Shown piece by piece: positions 23,394 through 32,127 of a DNA stretch of 64,000 nucleotides. Origin of the DNA: Candidatus Villigracilis proximus (GTDB taxonomy: Bacteria > Chloroflexota > Anaerolineae > Anaerolineales > Villigracilaceae); assembly GCA_016715195.1 (NCBI GenBank), contig JADKBB010000016.1, positions 1 through 64,000 of the forward strand, read 5' to 3'. The notes below the pieces were generated by a model that saw nothing but the letters and a program-made list of their open reading frames with translations, was not told the origin of the DNA and did not search any database. Every line of letters begins with the position of its first letter. Position 1 is the stretch's first letter. Position numbers and translations under genes: made by a program.

Positions 23394-24212
23394 ATGACCT
23401 TCAATTATCGAGATGTATTGAACCAAAGGCTTAGCCCCCCGCAAGACGGGTGGGTGGATGTGCGCTCAAAGTTGAAACATTTCGCCTTGATCAATTATGC
23501 TTTGCCGAAATCACGATTGGAGTCCTATATACCAGCCAGTCATTTTGAAATCCCGGAATTCACAATTGGCGGCAAACAGATGGCGTTAATGAGCGCGGTC
23601 CCATTTTGGGATGTAGATTTTCATTTTATAAATCTTCCGTTTCTAAAATTCAGTTTTGGACAAACCAATTTCCGTGTGTATGTTATAGATAAAAGAAGCG
23701 GGGAGCACGCGGTCTGGTTCTTTGGCACAACCCTGGGATCCTTTGTAGTTTATTTTGCAAAGGGCGCGTGGGGAATTCCCTGGTATTATGCCCGTTATCA
23801 AAGTCTCTTCGAGCAGGACCCACTGACCCGGCGTTATCACAGCTACAAATACACGATCGACTCCAAATGGTGTGATGCGCAAGTTGAGCTTGAAGATACC
23901 GGGGTTCCTGTTTCCCTCACCGAAGGCTTTTCATCTGTAGACGAGATGAAGTTGATCCTTACTCACCCGGTGGATGGTTATTTTTATAATTCGAATCACA
24001 AGGTGGGGAAGTATGCTGTCTGGCATAAAGAGATATCTTTTACAACAGGCCGCGCAAAGAATATCTATTTCAGTTTATATGAAAGGCTGGGACTTTTGTC
24101 TAAAGATGAGATGCAGAATCCGCACTCTGTTTTCATTTGCCCTGAAACTGAATTCAAGGTTCTGCTGCCGCCAGGGGAATATGCAGACAACAATAAAATG
24201 AATCCGCTATAA
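23394..24212 (+). CDS. DUF2071 (YqjF-like) protein
   Basis: A 272-residue cytosolic protein with the DUF2071 pattern: KHFALINYALPKSRLESYIPASHFEIPEF, ALMSAVPFWDVDFHF, TNFRVYVIDKRSGEHAVWFFGTTLGS and WGIPWYYARY. The family is related in fold to acetoacetate decarboxylases, with no agreed function. GAGAAAAAAAC precedes the ATG. The stop codon is part of the TATAAT box of the next gene, so the two overlap in regulatory sequence. Confidence 0.85.
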   Translation: MTFNYRDVLNQRLSPPQDGWVDVRSKLKHFALINYALPKSRLESYIPASHFEIPEFTIGGKQMALMSAVPFWDVDFHFINLPFLKFSFGQTNFRVYVIDKRSGEHAVWFFGTTLGSFVVYFAKGAWGIPWYYARYQSLFEQDPLTRRYHSYKYTIDSKWCDAQVELEDTGVPVSLTEGFSSVDEMKLILTHPVDGYFYNSNHKVGKYAVWHKEISFTTGRAKNIYFSLYERLGLLSKDEMQNPHSVFICPETEFKVLLPPGEYADNNKMNPL

Positions 24213-24219
24213 TCGGGCT
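24208..24219 (+). promoter_or_regulatory. -10 box overlapping a stop codon, for a leaderless transcript
   Basis: TATAAT at 24208-24213 contains the TAA stop of the DUF2071 gene and ends 6 nt before ATG 24220. No ribosome-binding site. Confidence 0.55.
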
Positions 24220-24729
24220 ATGAATATTATTGAAACTGACCGTTTACTGCTCCGCAAACTTTCCACAGACGATGCCGCTTTTATTCTGGATCTTTTAAAT
24301 CAGCCGTCATTCATTCAGTATATTGGTGACAGGGGTGTGAGAACTCTTGAAGATGCGAAACGCTATATCGAAGCAGGAGCAGTTGCCAGTTACGAAAGAA
24401 ACGGTTTCGGTTTATATCTGACAATGCTCAAGGGGAGTGAAATTCCGATCGGGATGTGCGGTCTGGTGAAAAGAGATTCATTAAAAGATGTGGATGTTGG
24501 TTTCGCATTTCTGCCGCAGTACTGGTTGAAAGGCTATGCGTTTGAAGCGGCTTCTGCGGTGCTGGCGTATGCGCGGAATGAATTGGGATTAAAACGAATT
24601 CTGGGAATCGCAACGCCGGATAATCAGGGTTCGATCCGTGTACTTGAAAAGATCGGGCTGAAATTCGAGAAAATGGTGCGGTTATCTGCCGATGATGTGG
24701 AATTAAAGTTGTTTGCTTTAGATATGTAG
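24220..24729 (+). CDS. GNAT family N-acetyltransferase, RimJ/RimL-like
   Basis: A 169-residue acetyltransferase. Seen: IETDRLLLRKLSTDDAAFILDLLNQPSFIQYIGDRGVRTLEDA at the N-terminus, IPIGMCGLVKRDSLKDVDVGFAFLPQYWLKGYAFEAASAVLAYA (about 75-118) with the acetyl-CoA loop, and ILGIATPDNQGSIRVLEKIGLKFE (about 128-150). The substrate may be a protein N-terminus or a small amine. It is probably made from a leaderless mRNA. Confidence 0.9.
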   Translation: MNIIETDRLLLRKLSTDDAAFILDLLNQPSFIQYIGDRGVRTLEDAKRYIEAGAVASYERNGFGLYLTMLKGSEIPIGMCGLVKRDSLKDVDVGFAFLPQYWLKGYAFEAASAVLAYARNELGLKRILGIATPDNQGSIRVLEKIGLKFEKMVRLSADDVELKLFALDM

Positions 24730-24773
24730 TCGCAGACAGTGAGTTACATAATCTTTTTTTAAGACAAGCGTAC

Positions 24774-24802
24774 TTGTTTGCACTAGTGTTTTAGGCTATC
24801 AT
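24774..24802 (+). promoter_or_regulatory. Promoter of the phn transporter operon
   Basis: TTGTTT (24774-24779), 17-nt spacer, TATCAT (24797-24802). A GGGGTG-TCAC-CACCCC hairpin lies in the leader at about 24814-24829. No Pho-box-like repeat recognised. Confidence 0.6.
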
Positions 24803-24858
24803 CTTTAAGTCAGGGGTGTCACCACCCCATCAATCTTATATCTCTTAGAGGAGAAGAT

Positions 24859-25992
24859 ATGAACAAACGTTTAGTTTTCGTCCTGTTGACTCTCATCGTA
24901 GCTGCTTCGATGATGTTGTCAGCTTGTGGCCCTGCGGCCACCGAGGCCCCTGTTGCGACAGAAGCCCCTGCTACCGAAGCTCCCACCGAAGCCCCTGTTG
25001 CAACTGAACCGCCCATGCCCGCTGTGGGTTCACCCGAACACCCGATCAAAGTGTTGTTCGTCCCTTCAGTGGATGCGAACATCATCGTAACCGGTGGTGA
25101 AGTAATGGCTGCCGCTTTGAATGAAGCCACTGGCTTGACCTTCGAAGTCACCGTTCCTACTTCATACGCTGCGACCATTGAAGAAATGTGCGCTTCCCCT
25201 GCCGATACCATGGCTTTCATCCCCGGTTTGGGTTATGCCATTGCCAGCCAGTTGTGCGGTGTGGATGTATCTTTCAAGGCCATCCGCTTTGGATACCCGG
25301 TTTACTGGGCTGAATACATTGTTGCCCGTGACAGCGAATTCCAGACCCTTGAAGATCTCGAAGGCGCAACCTGGGGTTATGGCGATCAGGGTTCAACCTC
25401 TGGTTACATGGTTCCTGCTGTTGAATTTGCCGCCGCTGGCATTACCCCCGGTGAACAGGTTCAGACCGGTGGTCACAACCAGACCGTCACCGCTGTGTAC
25501 AACGGCGAAGTGGATTTCGGTACCGTGTTCTATAGCGTACCTTTGAATCCTGATGGTGCCCCTGTGTTCACCTATGCTGATTATGAAGCCGGTAAGATCA
25601 CTGGCCTCGAACAGTATGAAATTCCAACAGAAACGATTGCAAATTGTGCTCCTGACGCCGAGGGCAAGAAACTGTTTTGCGACGGATATCGCATTCTCGA
25701 TGCCCGCGCCAACATCCGCACCGAAGCCCCTGATGTAATTCAGAAGGTCCGTGTTCTGGCTGTCTCTGCTGCCATCCCGAATGACACCCTTTCCTTTGGT
25801 CCTGAGTTCCCGGCTGATGTCCGTGCTCAGATCGAAGAAGCACTCGTAGCCTTTGCTGCAACTGAAGCATGGGGCACCTCCATCGGCTCCGCTGACTTCT
25901 ATGGCTGGTCTGGCCTTGCTCCCGCAACCGATGCAGAATATGACATGGTTCGCGCGATGGTTGAAGCCACTGGCTACAAGATCGAACCGTAG
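24859..25992 (+). CDS. phnD: Phosphate/phosphite/phosphonate ABC transporter binding lipoprotein
   Basis: Periplasmic-side solute-binding lipoprotein of 377 residues. Signal peptide with lipobox LSAC near residue 22, then a TEAPVATEAPATEAP linker, then the PhnD fold: HPIKVLFVPSVDANIIVTGGEVMAAALNEATGLTFEV, DTMAFIPGLGYAIASQ, EYIVARDSEFQTLEDLEGATWGYGDQGSTSGYMVPAVEF. The GSTSGY segment is the usual oxyanion-binding part. It would deliver phosphonate, phosphite or a related oxyanion to PhnE. GGAG lies before the ATG. A strong terminator directly downstream should make it more abundant than the other two subunits. Confidence 0.92.
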   Translation: MNKRLVFVLLTLIVAASMMLSACGPAATEAPVATEAPATEAPTEAPVATEPPMPAVGSPEHPIKVLFVPSVDANIIVTGGEVMAAALNEATGLTFEVTVPTSYAATIEEMCASPADTMAFIPGLGYAIASQLCGVDVSFKAIRFGYPVYWAEYIVARDSEFQTLEDLEGATWGYGDQGSTSGYMVPAVEFAAAGITPGEQVQTGGHNQTVTAVYNGEVDFGTVFYSVPLNPDGAPVFTYADYEAGKITGLEQYEIPTETIANCAPDAEGKKLFCDGYRILDARANIRTEAPDVIQKVRVLAVSAAIPNDTLSFGPEFPADVRAQIEEALVAFAATEAWGTSIGSADFYGWSGLAPATDAEYDMVRAMVEATGYKIEP

Positions 25993-26013
25993 TTTTGCCC
26001 GTTTTAGTATTTT

Positions 26014-26048
26014 TTGGGGCAGGGAAAATTCCCTGCCCCAAATTTTTT
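26014..26048 (+). terminator. Intrinsic terminator after phnD
   Basis: TTGGGGCAGGGAA / TTCCCTGCCCCAA with a two-base loop region, then T6. It probably limits readthrough into phnC. Confidence 0.9.
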
Positions 26049-26191
26049 ATACGCGTGAAAACCCTAAAGGTCTCTTTTGCAATTTGAGATGTATTTTGCA
26101 GGACAGACCTTTATGGTTTTATGCCAGATACCTTTTATAATGTAGACCATTCAGCACACAGTGCTGGCATCACTTTTTCAGGATACCCAAT

Positions 26192-26944
26192 ATGCTTCAA
26201 ATCAAAAACCTGACCAAAATTTATGATGGTGGAGTAAAGGCTCTCGATAACGTCAGCTTTGATGTGCCGGATGGACAGTTTCTGGCGGTCATCGGTCTGA
26301 GCGGATCGGGCAAATCCACTTTGCTGCGCTGCATTAATCGTCTGATCGAACCCACTTCGGGGCAGATCCTGTGGAACGGTGAAGATATCACCGCTGCTTC
26401 ACAAGAGGAGATGCGCCGCATCCGCCGTAAGATCGGCATGGTCTTCCAACACTTCAATCTTGTGCATCGCTCGAAAGTGATCACCAATGTCCTCGCCGGA
26501 CGGTTGGGATACGTCAACCCGGCCTGGAGTTTGATCAATCGCTTTCCGCAAGAGGATATTGATAAAGCGATTAAGCAACTGGAAAGAGTCGGGATCGCTG
26601 AGAAGGCATACCAGCGTGCTGATGAATTAAGCGGCGGCCAGCAGCAAAGAGTTGGAATCGCGCGCGCGCTCATGCAGGACCCGAAAATGGTTCTGGCCGA
26701 TGAGCCGGTCGCCAGCCTTGACCCTGTCCTCGCGCACAGTATCATGTCACATCTGGAAGATATCAACAAGAATGACGGGGTTTGCGTTTTGTGCAGCCTG
26801 CATTTTCTTGATCTCGTCCATCGCTATGCAGATCGGGTTGTTGCTTTGAATGAGGGGAAACTGGTGTTTGAAGGTTTGCCAACCGAGATCGACGACAAAA
26901 AATTCAAGGAAATTTATGGCCGCGATGCAGAGCGGGTAGGATGA
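26192..26944 (+). CDS. phnC: Phosphonate ABC transporter ATP-binding protein
   Basis: Cytosolic ABC ATPase of 250 residues. Walker A GLSGSGKST (about 36-44), Q-loop MVFQHFNLV, the PhnC-typical NVLAGRLGY (about 103-111), signature LSGGQQQRVGIARAL (about 146-160), Walker B MVLADEPVASLDP and the H-loop CSLHFLDL. It powers import with PhnE. A TATAAT box at about 26135 upstream gives it a possible promoter of its own after the terminator. The permease gene follows with a 1-nt gap. Confidence 0.95.
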   Translation: MLQIKNLTKIYDGGVKALDNVSFDVPDGQFLAVIGLSGSGKSTLLRCINRLIEPTSGQILWNGEDITAASQEEMRRIRRKIGMVFQHFNLVHRSKVITNVLAGRLGYVNPAWSLINRFPQEDIDKAIKQLERVGIAEKAYQRADELSGGQQQRVGIARALMQDPKMVLADEPVASLDPVLAHSIMSHLEDINKNDGVCVLCSLHFLDLVHRYADRVVALNEGKLVFEGLPTEIDDKKFKEIYGRDAERVG

Positions 26945-26945
26945 G

Positions 26946-28790
26946 ATGACCATGAATAATAAAAAGAAATCATCCCCCTGGAAATCCATTCAAGTTGGAC
27001 TGATCACCTTTTTGGTGATGGTAATTTTTGCGTATGGCTTTCAGATCACAAAAGTGGACCTGGAAGAACTCCGCAGTGAAAATCGTCAGCAGAGCTTAAC
27101 ACGTGTGACACGCGCTCTGGCACAGCCTGAGATCTTCGAGTATGACCAGGTTGAAGAGGTGGTTAATTTCTCCATCTATGTTCCCTGCCGGCCAGATGAC
27201 AGTGGAGAAGCTGCGCCGGAGCAGAACACATCTGAGCCATATCTCATTGTCACACCCGGCTGCGCAGCTCCCGGTGAAGTGGTGCAAGTGGAAGGTTTCA
27301 ATTTTGCTCCCTACACCGTCGGCCCTGTGCGGTTCATCCCCGGTAGTGACTCGAGCAATGTTGTGTCACTCGGTCGTGAAAATGCAGAAACAGATGCAGA
27401 TGGACATTTCCTGATGAGCATGGAAATTCCAAAGCGCCCAAGTGATAGTGTTCAATACATCCGTGCCACCCTTCGACGAAACATCGGCTCGCCGCACTTC
27501 ACCCAAACCGCCTACGATACCTGGAATAAGATCGTTGAAACTGTATTCCTCGCGCTTCTCGCAACGGTCTTTGGGACCATACTCGCCATACCGCTTAGTT
27601 TTATCGCCGCGCGCAATTTGATGAAAACGGTCAAAAGTCCGCTGACAAGTATTGCCCTTTCTGTTTTGGGATGGCCGATCGGGATCGTGATCGGGTTTAT
27701 TGTTGTGCGCTGGGTTGGGGATTTTAGTTCAGTCATTGGCTCGAATGCCTGGGTCAATATTGCAAGCATACTGATCTCTCCGGCGCTGATGTGGTTTGGC
27801 GTGCGTTGGGCATTGCCTCAGGAGGAGATCAATCTTCCAAGTCAGTCTGTGCGATTTGCGCGGCTGGGCGTGCTCTTCATGGTAATTCTGATCGGCTTTT
27901 ATGGATTATTCCAATTGGCAAGCCTGGCAATGAGCGCTGGAAAGACTATTGAAGTTCCTCTGGGTTCCTTTGGTTTCATGGGATATTTCCTCTTTCAGGT
28001 GGGAGATATCGTCGCCATTATTACACCCGTCCTGGGAGCTTTGGCAGCAGGCGGCGCGCTTAGCAGTGTGTTGGGACGTCTGGGCCAATATGGTTCAGAG
28101 AAATTGCCCGCCTCCGGAATTAAAGTGCTAAATCTGATCCTGACAACCATTGCCGGAGCAACCGTGTTTGGTCTGGTTGGGCAACTGGTGGAGTGGCTGT
28201 ATCAAATTGGCGAGCCTCTGTATACGTTGTGGCTGCCAATGATGACCGGCGCAATTGCAGGACTTCTGCTTGCATTTTTTACAAAGCCAAAAGATTCCCT
28301 GCCGATCGGCATGGTGATCTATTCCATTACCCGCACATTCCTTAATGCGCTGCGCTCAGTGGAAGCATTGGTCATGGCGATCGTGTTTGTAATCGCAGTG
28401 GGAATTGGTCCCTTTGCCGGGGTAATGGCATTGGGTTTGCACACCATCGTCAGCCTAGCAAAACTTTATTCTGAACAGGTTGAGAGCATCTTATCCGGTC
28501 CACTGGAGGCGATTGAAGCCACAGGTGCGAACCGATTACAAACCATTATTTATGCAGTCATCCCGCAGATCATCCCACCTTATATTTCCTACACCATGTA
28601 TCGTTGGGACATCAATGTGCGCATGTCAACCATCATCGGCTTTGTGGGCGGCGGCGGTATCGGTTTCCTGTTACAGCAAAATATTAACCTGCTCAACTAT
28701 CGCGCGGCCAGCGCTCAAATGCTTGCCATTGCGATCGTGGTCGCCACAATGGACTATATCAGTTCGGCGCTACGTGAAAAGGTTATCTAA
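26946..28790 (+). CDS. phnE: Phosphonate ABC transporter permease, enlarged form
   Basis: Inner-membrane permease of 614 residues, more than twice the usual length of about 265. N-terminal anchor (about 15-33), then an exported region of about 150 residues holding an Ig/IPT-like segment (YLIVTPGCAAPGEVVQVEGFNFAP, about 99-122). The permease core begins at ETVFLALLATVFGTILAIPLSFIAARN (about 198-224). A membrane insert of over 200 residues follows, and the second half of the core resumes with YSITRTFLNALRSVEALVMAIVFVIAVGIGPFAG and the coupling loop EAIEATGANRLQTIIYAVIPQ. The organisation is one chain with two added modules. Not a fusion of two full permeases, since only one EAA-type loop is seen. 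Confidence 0.88.
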   Translation: MTMNNKKKSSPWKSIQVGLITFLVMVIFAYGFQITKVDLEELRSENRQQSLTRVTRALAQPEIFEYDQVEEVVNFSIYVPCRPDDSGEAAPEQNTSEPYLIVTPGCAAPGEVVQVEGFNFAPYTVGPVRFIPGSDSSNVVSLGRENAETDADGHFLMSMEIPKRPSDSVQYIRATLRRNIGSPHFTQTAYDTWNKIVETVFLALLATVFGTILAIPLSFIAARNLMKTVKSPLTSIALSVLGWPIGIVIGFIVVRWVGDFSSVIGSNAWVNIASILISPALMWFGVRWALPQEEINLPSQSVRFARLGVLFMVILIGFYGLFQLASLAMSAGKTIEVPLGSFGFMGYFLFQVGDIVAIITPVLGALAAGGALSSVLGRLGQYGSEKLPASGIKVLNLILTTIAGATVFGLVGQLVEWLYQIGEPLYTLWLPMMTGAIAGLLLAFFTKPKDSLPIGMVIYSITRTFLNALRSVEALVMAIVFVIAVGIGPFAGVMALGLHTIVSLAKLYSEQVESILSGPLEAIEATGANRLQTIIYAVIPQIIPPYISYTMYRWDINVRMSTIIGFVGGGGIGFLLQQNINLLNYRAASAQMLAIAIVVATMDYISSALREKVI

Positions 28791-28808
28791 TTTAATACCA
28801 AAATAAAT

Positions 28809-28841
28809 AAAAAGGACTGGCCCAAAAAGCCAGTCCTTTTT
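28809..28841. terminator. Bidirectional intrinsic terminator
   Basis: AAAAAGGACTGGC / GCCAGTCCTTTTT between the convergent phnE and desaturase genes. Confidence 0.92.
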
Positions 28842-28843
28842 AT

Positions 28844-29857
28844 TTACATCTTGTTGTTCTGCATTTGCATCTTGTATTTCTTTACTGCGCGCCAGCCAAC
28901 AAGCATTTTTTCTTTTTCATCCCATAAGCGGAAGTATAAAGACTTCAAACTGTCTCTAAATGTGATCGGTTCGATCTGAAAGATGGGATTCTCTGCATGG
29001 CATTGTTCCAATTTGTAATTGGGGATCTTCGGGCTGAGGTGATGAATGTGATGGAAGCCAATATTCCCGGTGAACCATTGCAAAACTTTTGGAAGTTTAT
29101 AGAAGGAGCTTCCGTCCATGCCGGCTTTGAAGAACTCCCAATCCTTGTGGCGTTCCCAGTAGGTCGGCTCAAAGTTGTGCTGCACATAAAACAACCAGAC
29201 GCCCGCGCCACAAGCCATAAGTAGAATTGGCAATTCAACCATTAAATAAGCCTGCCAGCCAATGTGATAAACCGTCCAGCCGACGAAGGCAAAGAGTGTC
29301 ATGTTGGTCCAAATGACGCTGTTGCGTTCACGTTTGCCTGATTTCGCAGTCCAGAAACGATGGGTAATGGCGAAGACAATCGTCGCTCCAATGGTAAACA
29401 GGATGATCGGGCTGCGCATGATGCGATAGCCGATCTTTGTGTACCAGGGAGCTGCGATATATTCTTCAACAGTCATGGTGTACACATCGCCCACACCGCG
29501 ACGGTCAAGATCGCCGGCGGTGGCGTGATGAATGGCATGGTTATGTTTCCACTCGTAGTAGGGCGTCCAGACCGCGGCGCCGATCAACAATCCCAGACGG
29601 TCATTGGCGAGCGGGGTTTTAAAGAACGAACCGTGACAGCAATCATGGAAGATGATGAACATCCGCACCATGAAGCCTGCCGCGGGGATGGTAAGCAGAA
29701 GAGTCAACCAGTACCCAACTTCAAGGCTGCGATATGCGAGATACCACAACACAAAGAAGGGGATCACTGAATTGAACACCTGCCACAGACTGCGCCATGT
29801 TTCAGGGTAGGCATATTGTGAAACAATGGACTGCCATTTTATTTTTCCGATACTCAT
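28844..29857 (-). CDS. Membrane fatty acid desaturase
   Basis: Di-iron membrane desaturase of 337 residues. The three His boxes are present: HDCCH (about residues 68-72), HNHAIHH (about 104-110) and HHIHH (about 272-276). Four or more hydrophobic helices lie around them. It would introduce a double bond into membrane acyl chains using O2, so the host meets oxygen. AGGAGATAACT precedes the ATG. Single-gene unit, convergent with phnE, with the exported barrel protein upstream on the same strand. Confidence 0.93.
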   Translation of the reverse strand: MSIGKIKWQSIVSQYAYPETWRSLWQVFNSVIPFFVLWYLAYRSLEVGYWLTLLLTIPAAGFMVRMFIIFHDCCHGSFFKTPLANDRLGLLIGAAVWTPYYEWKHNHAIHHATAGDLDRRGVGDVYTMTVEEYIAAPWYTKIGYRIMRSPIILFTIGATIVFAITHRFWTAKSGKRERNSVIWTNMTLFAFVGWTVYHIGWQAYLMVELPILLMACGAGVWLFYVQHNFEPTYWERHKDWEFFKAGMDGSSFYKLPKVLQWFTGNIGFHHIHHLSPKIPNYKLEQCHAENPIFQIEPITFRDSLKSLYFRLWDEKEKMLVGWRAVKKYKMQMQNNKM

Positions 29858-29907
29858 AGTTATCTCCTTTTTTTACTACTTACGGCCTGGAGTTCAAGCC
29901 GCAGAAA

Positions 29908-31140
29908 TCACTTCTCATTAATCATACTCTGATATTCGAGATATGTTGTCGCGCCATTGATCCAGTTTTGCAGCCCGTCCACGCGGATGGTCGGCTCTTC
30001 ACAGCTGCTGAAAATACCGCCGCCAAAATTCGCAGCCGTTTCAGCAGGGATCGTCCAGCCGCAATTATTGCCTGGCAGTTGACGTGCCTGCACAAAGGTA
30101 ATGAAGGTGCGGATCTCAGGGTCAAGCCATTTATGGTCTGTATCTGAAAGATAGAAAGCCTGCGCCAGCGCCGAAAGCGCTTCCACTTTTGTGGCGCTTG
30201 AGATGCTGTTGTTGCTCGGGTGCAGCGAGCGGACTTCGCCCGCAATGATCGAATCGGCGATCTGCCGCGCGTAGGATTTATCTGTTTCTGTTAAGGCATC
30301 CAGCCGTGCCAACATACTGAAGACGTAACTGTGCCAATGATCTTCTGAAATGGGTTGAGCGATCATAAAGTCATTCACGTCACGCGCCTGTTTCAGCCAG
30401 AATTCATTGCCTGTCATTTCATAAAGCTGTGTCAGCGCCAGCAGACTTTCGCCCGGGAAATTGGTCATCACAAAATCAGAGTCTACTGTGCCGCCAAAGT
30501 GCGGATCATACGAATGATAGAAGCCGCCTTCCGGCCTGCGCATCGACACGATGAAATAGCCGAGATCAATTGCGGTATTAAGTAGATTGCGATCACCAAG
30601 AAAAAGATCTCCCGTGGCCTGCCAGCGTTTGTAGATCGCATCCACGGTCAGCGCCGAACCGCCCAGTTGACAATTGCCCGATGTGTAAAGACAAGTCCCT
30701 TTGAAGGTTTCAGGTTCACTGATGAGAAATTCGAGATAATGCTCAAGCGCCAGATCGCCTGCATCGCAATATTTTGAATCTCCTGAAACTCGGCACACAG
30801 TAAAAAGTGAACCCGTTCCGCCGATCAAGCGCAGATACGAAGGCGAGTACGAACGTTCGCCGCTCATAAAATCCACTTGATAGGAAAGCTCGCCGTTCGG
30901 CAGCTGCTGACGCACGAGATAATCGCCTGCATCGATGATCGCATTTTTAAGCGGACCATCCTGTATGCGAATCGTGACCGGAATTTTAGCGGGCGTCCAT
31001 GTGGGAGATGGGGAAATATCAACAGTGGGTGTGGCAGGTGTTGCAAGCGCGTTTTGATTCAAGCCCCTTAATACGACAATCGTCACTACCAATAAAAAAC
31101 CGGCGATCCAAAAAAACTTTTTACGATTTAAAGGCATCAC
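29908..31140 (-). CDS. Exported alpha/alpha-barrel protein (six-hairpin glycosidase-like)
   Basis: A 410-residue protein with a signal anchor (about 8-27) and a TPATPTVDISPSPTWTP linker. The rest is made of helical hairpins with recurrent aromatic/Gly motifs: AIIDAGDYLVRQQLPNGELSY, LEHYLEFLISEPE, AIYKRWQATGDLFL, LLNTAIDLGYFIVSMRRPEGGFYHSYD, QLYEMTGNEFWLKQARDVNDFM. This is the pattern of (alpha/alpha)6-barrel carbohydrate-active enzymes. No family can be named, and catalytic residues cannot be assigned. Its start overlaps the HAD stop (31121) by about 20 nt, so it is the last gene of a unit that begins at 33040. Confidence 0.6.
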   Translation of the reverse strand: MMPLNRKKFFWIAGFLLVVTIVVLRGLNQNALATPATPTVDISPSPTWTPAKIPVTIRIQDGPLKNAIIDAGDYLVRQQLPNGELSYQVDFMSGERSYSPSYLRLIGGTGSLFTVCRVSGDSKYCDAGDLALEHYLEFLISEPETFKGTCLYTSGNCQLGGSALTVDAIYKRWQATGDLFLGDRNLLNTAIDLGYFIVSMRRPEGGFYHSYDPHFGGTVDSDFVMTNFPGESLLALTQLYEMTGNEFWLKQARDVNDFMIAQPISEDHWHSYVFSMLARLDALTETDKSYARQIADSIIAGEVRSLHPSNNSISSATKVEALSALAQAFYLSDTDHKWLDPEIRTFITFVQARQLPGNNCGWTIPAETAANFGGGIFSSCEEPTIRVDGLQNWINGATTYLEYQSMINEK

Positions 31141-31807
31141 TTGTCTTTCTCATATTTTCCGATAAAAATTCCAAAGACAGCCCGGCCAGCGAAGAAACAG
31201 TGAGATCGCCGGAGACGCCCATCTTTGCCGTCAGCGGATTGGGAACCGCCACCACAAAAATTTCTGCACGCCGCGCTGCCAGCACGCCGTTGAGAGAATC
31301 CTCAAAAACGACAGCCGCATCATTCTTAACCTTGAGCTGCTCCAGCGCCTTTAGATAAATATCTGGATTTGGCTTTGTCCTGCCAGGAGCCACATCGTCC
31401 TGACAGATCACGTGATCAAAATAATCGAAGATGCCAAGCCGTTTGGCGTGTGTATCCACCCACGAGTGCGGCGAACTGGAACCGATGGCAACTTGCAGCC
31501 CTGCGCGTTTTGCCTCTTCAATGATCTCCACCACACCCGGCAAAATGGGATTGGCATGGATGATGACATCCGCTTCCTTTCGGTAGCGTGATCTCAAAGA
31601 AACAGCATCCAGCCGTCCCGAGGAAAGATGCGCGAGATGCTCGGCGGGATTAAAGTTTGAGATGCCGTATCCGCCCACGGTTTTTTCCCATTCATGGATG
31701 GGGAGTTCAAATCCATGTTCTTCATAAATGGATTGCCATACCAAAACTTCGGGGGTTTCTGTATCGAGAACCAGCCCGTCAAAATCGAAGATGAGCGCTT
31801 TTAACAT
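31121..31807 (-). CDS. HAD family hydrolase (beta-phosphoglucomutase-like)
   Basis: Cytosolic HAD phosphatase/mutase of 228 residues. Motif I FDFDGLVLDTETPE at residues 7-20 with Asp8 and Asp10, motif II GSSS (VAIGSSSPHSW), motif III Lys near KPNPDIYL, motif IV VFEDSLNGVLAAR. This fits the PGMB/GS1-like group. The start codon ATG 31807 overlaps the stop of the upstream gene as TAATG, so translation is coupled. The substrate is open. Confidence 0.87.
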   Translation of the reverse strand: MLKALIFDFDGLVLDTETPEVLVWQSIYEEHGFELPIHEWEKTVGGYGISNFNPAEHLAHLSSGRLDAVSLRSRYRKEADVIIHANPILPGVVEIIEEAKRAGLQVAIGSSSPHSWVDTHAKRLGIFDYFDHVICQDDVAPGRTKPNPDIYLKALEQLKVKNDAAVVFEDSLNGVLAARRAEIFVVAVPNPLTAKMGVSGDLTVSSLAGLSLEFLSENMRKTSDAFKS

Positions 31808-32127
31808 TAAGGAAACCGCCTGACAAATTGTGAGATCGCTTCCCAAACCTGAATGTCCTTCGGGGCTGCCGATAAAACATTTTCGATCATGTTCCCCAGG
31901 GAAGACTTCATTAAAATATATTCACGCTGCGCTTCAGAAACCGTGCCGAAGAAACGCGTGTGATCCATGCGTCCATAAATATTGCAGGAAACAGAAATAT
32001 AACCGCTGCCGCGTTTTAGCGTAATACGCACACGTTTTGTGTGTTCTTCATCGCGCAGAATAACCCCGCCTTCCGTGCTAATTTTGCCGATGCTTCGGCC
32101 ATTATCAAAAGCAAACCAACTACTCAT
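31807..32127 (-). CDS. Small conserved protein of unknown function
   Basis: Not recognised: 106 residues from ATG 32127, which overlaps the end of the GNAT-like gene by 8 nt. The first half is beta-rich (SIGKISTEGGVILRDEE, RVRITLKRGSGYISVSCNIYGRM), the second helical (EAQREYILMKSSLGNMIENVL, DIQVWEAISQFVRRF). Coupling on both sides (ATGAGTAG and TAATG) marks it as part of the 33040-29908 unit. The in-frame ATG at 32163 would place the start inside the upstream gene. Confidence 0.65.
   Translation of the reverse strand: MSSWFAFDNGRSIGKISTEGGVILRDEEHTKRVRITLKRGSGYISVSCNIYGRMDHTRFFGTVSEAQREYILMKSSLGNMIENVLSAAPKDIQVWEAISQFVRRFP

Noticed and set aside
24814..24829. GGGGTG-TCAC-CACCCC hairpin as a riboswitch before phnD
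   Set aside because: Too small and without any further conserved structure that I can recognise.
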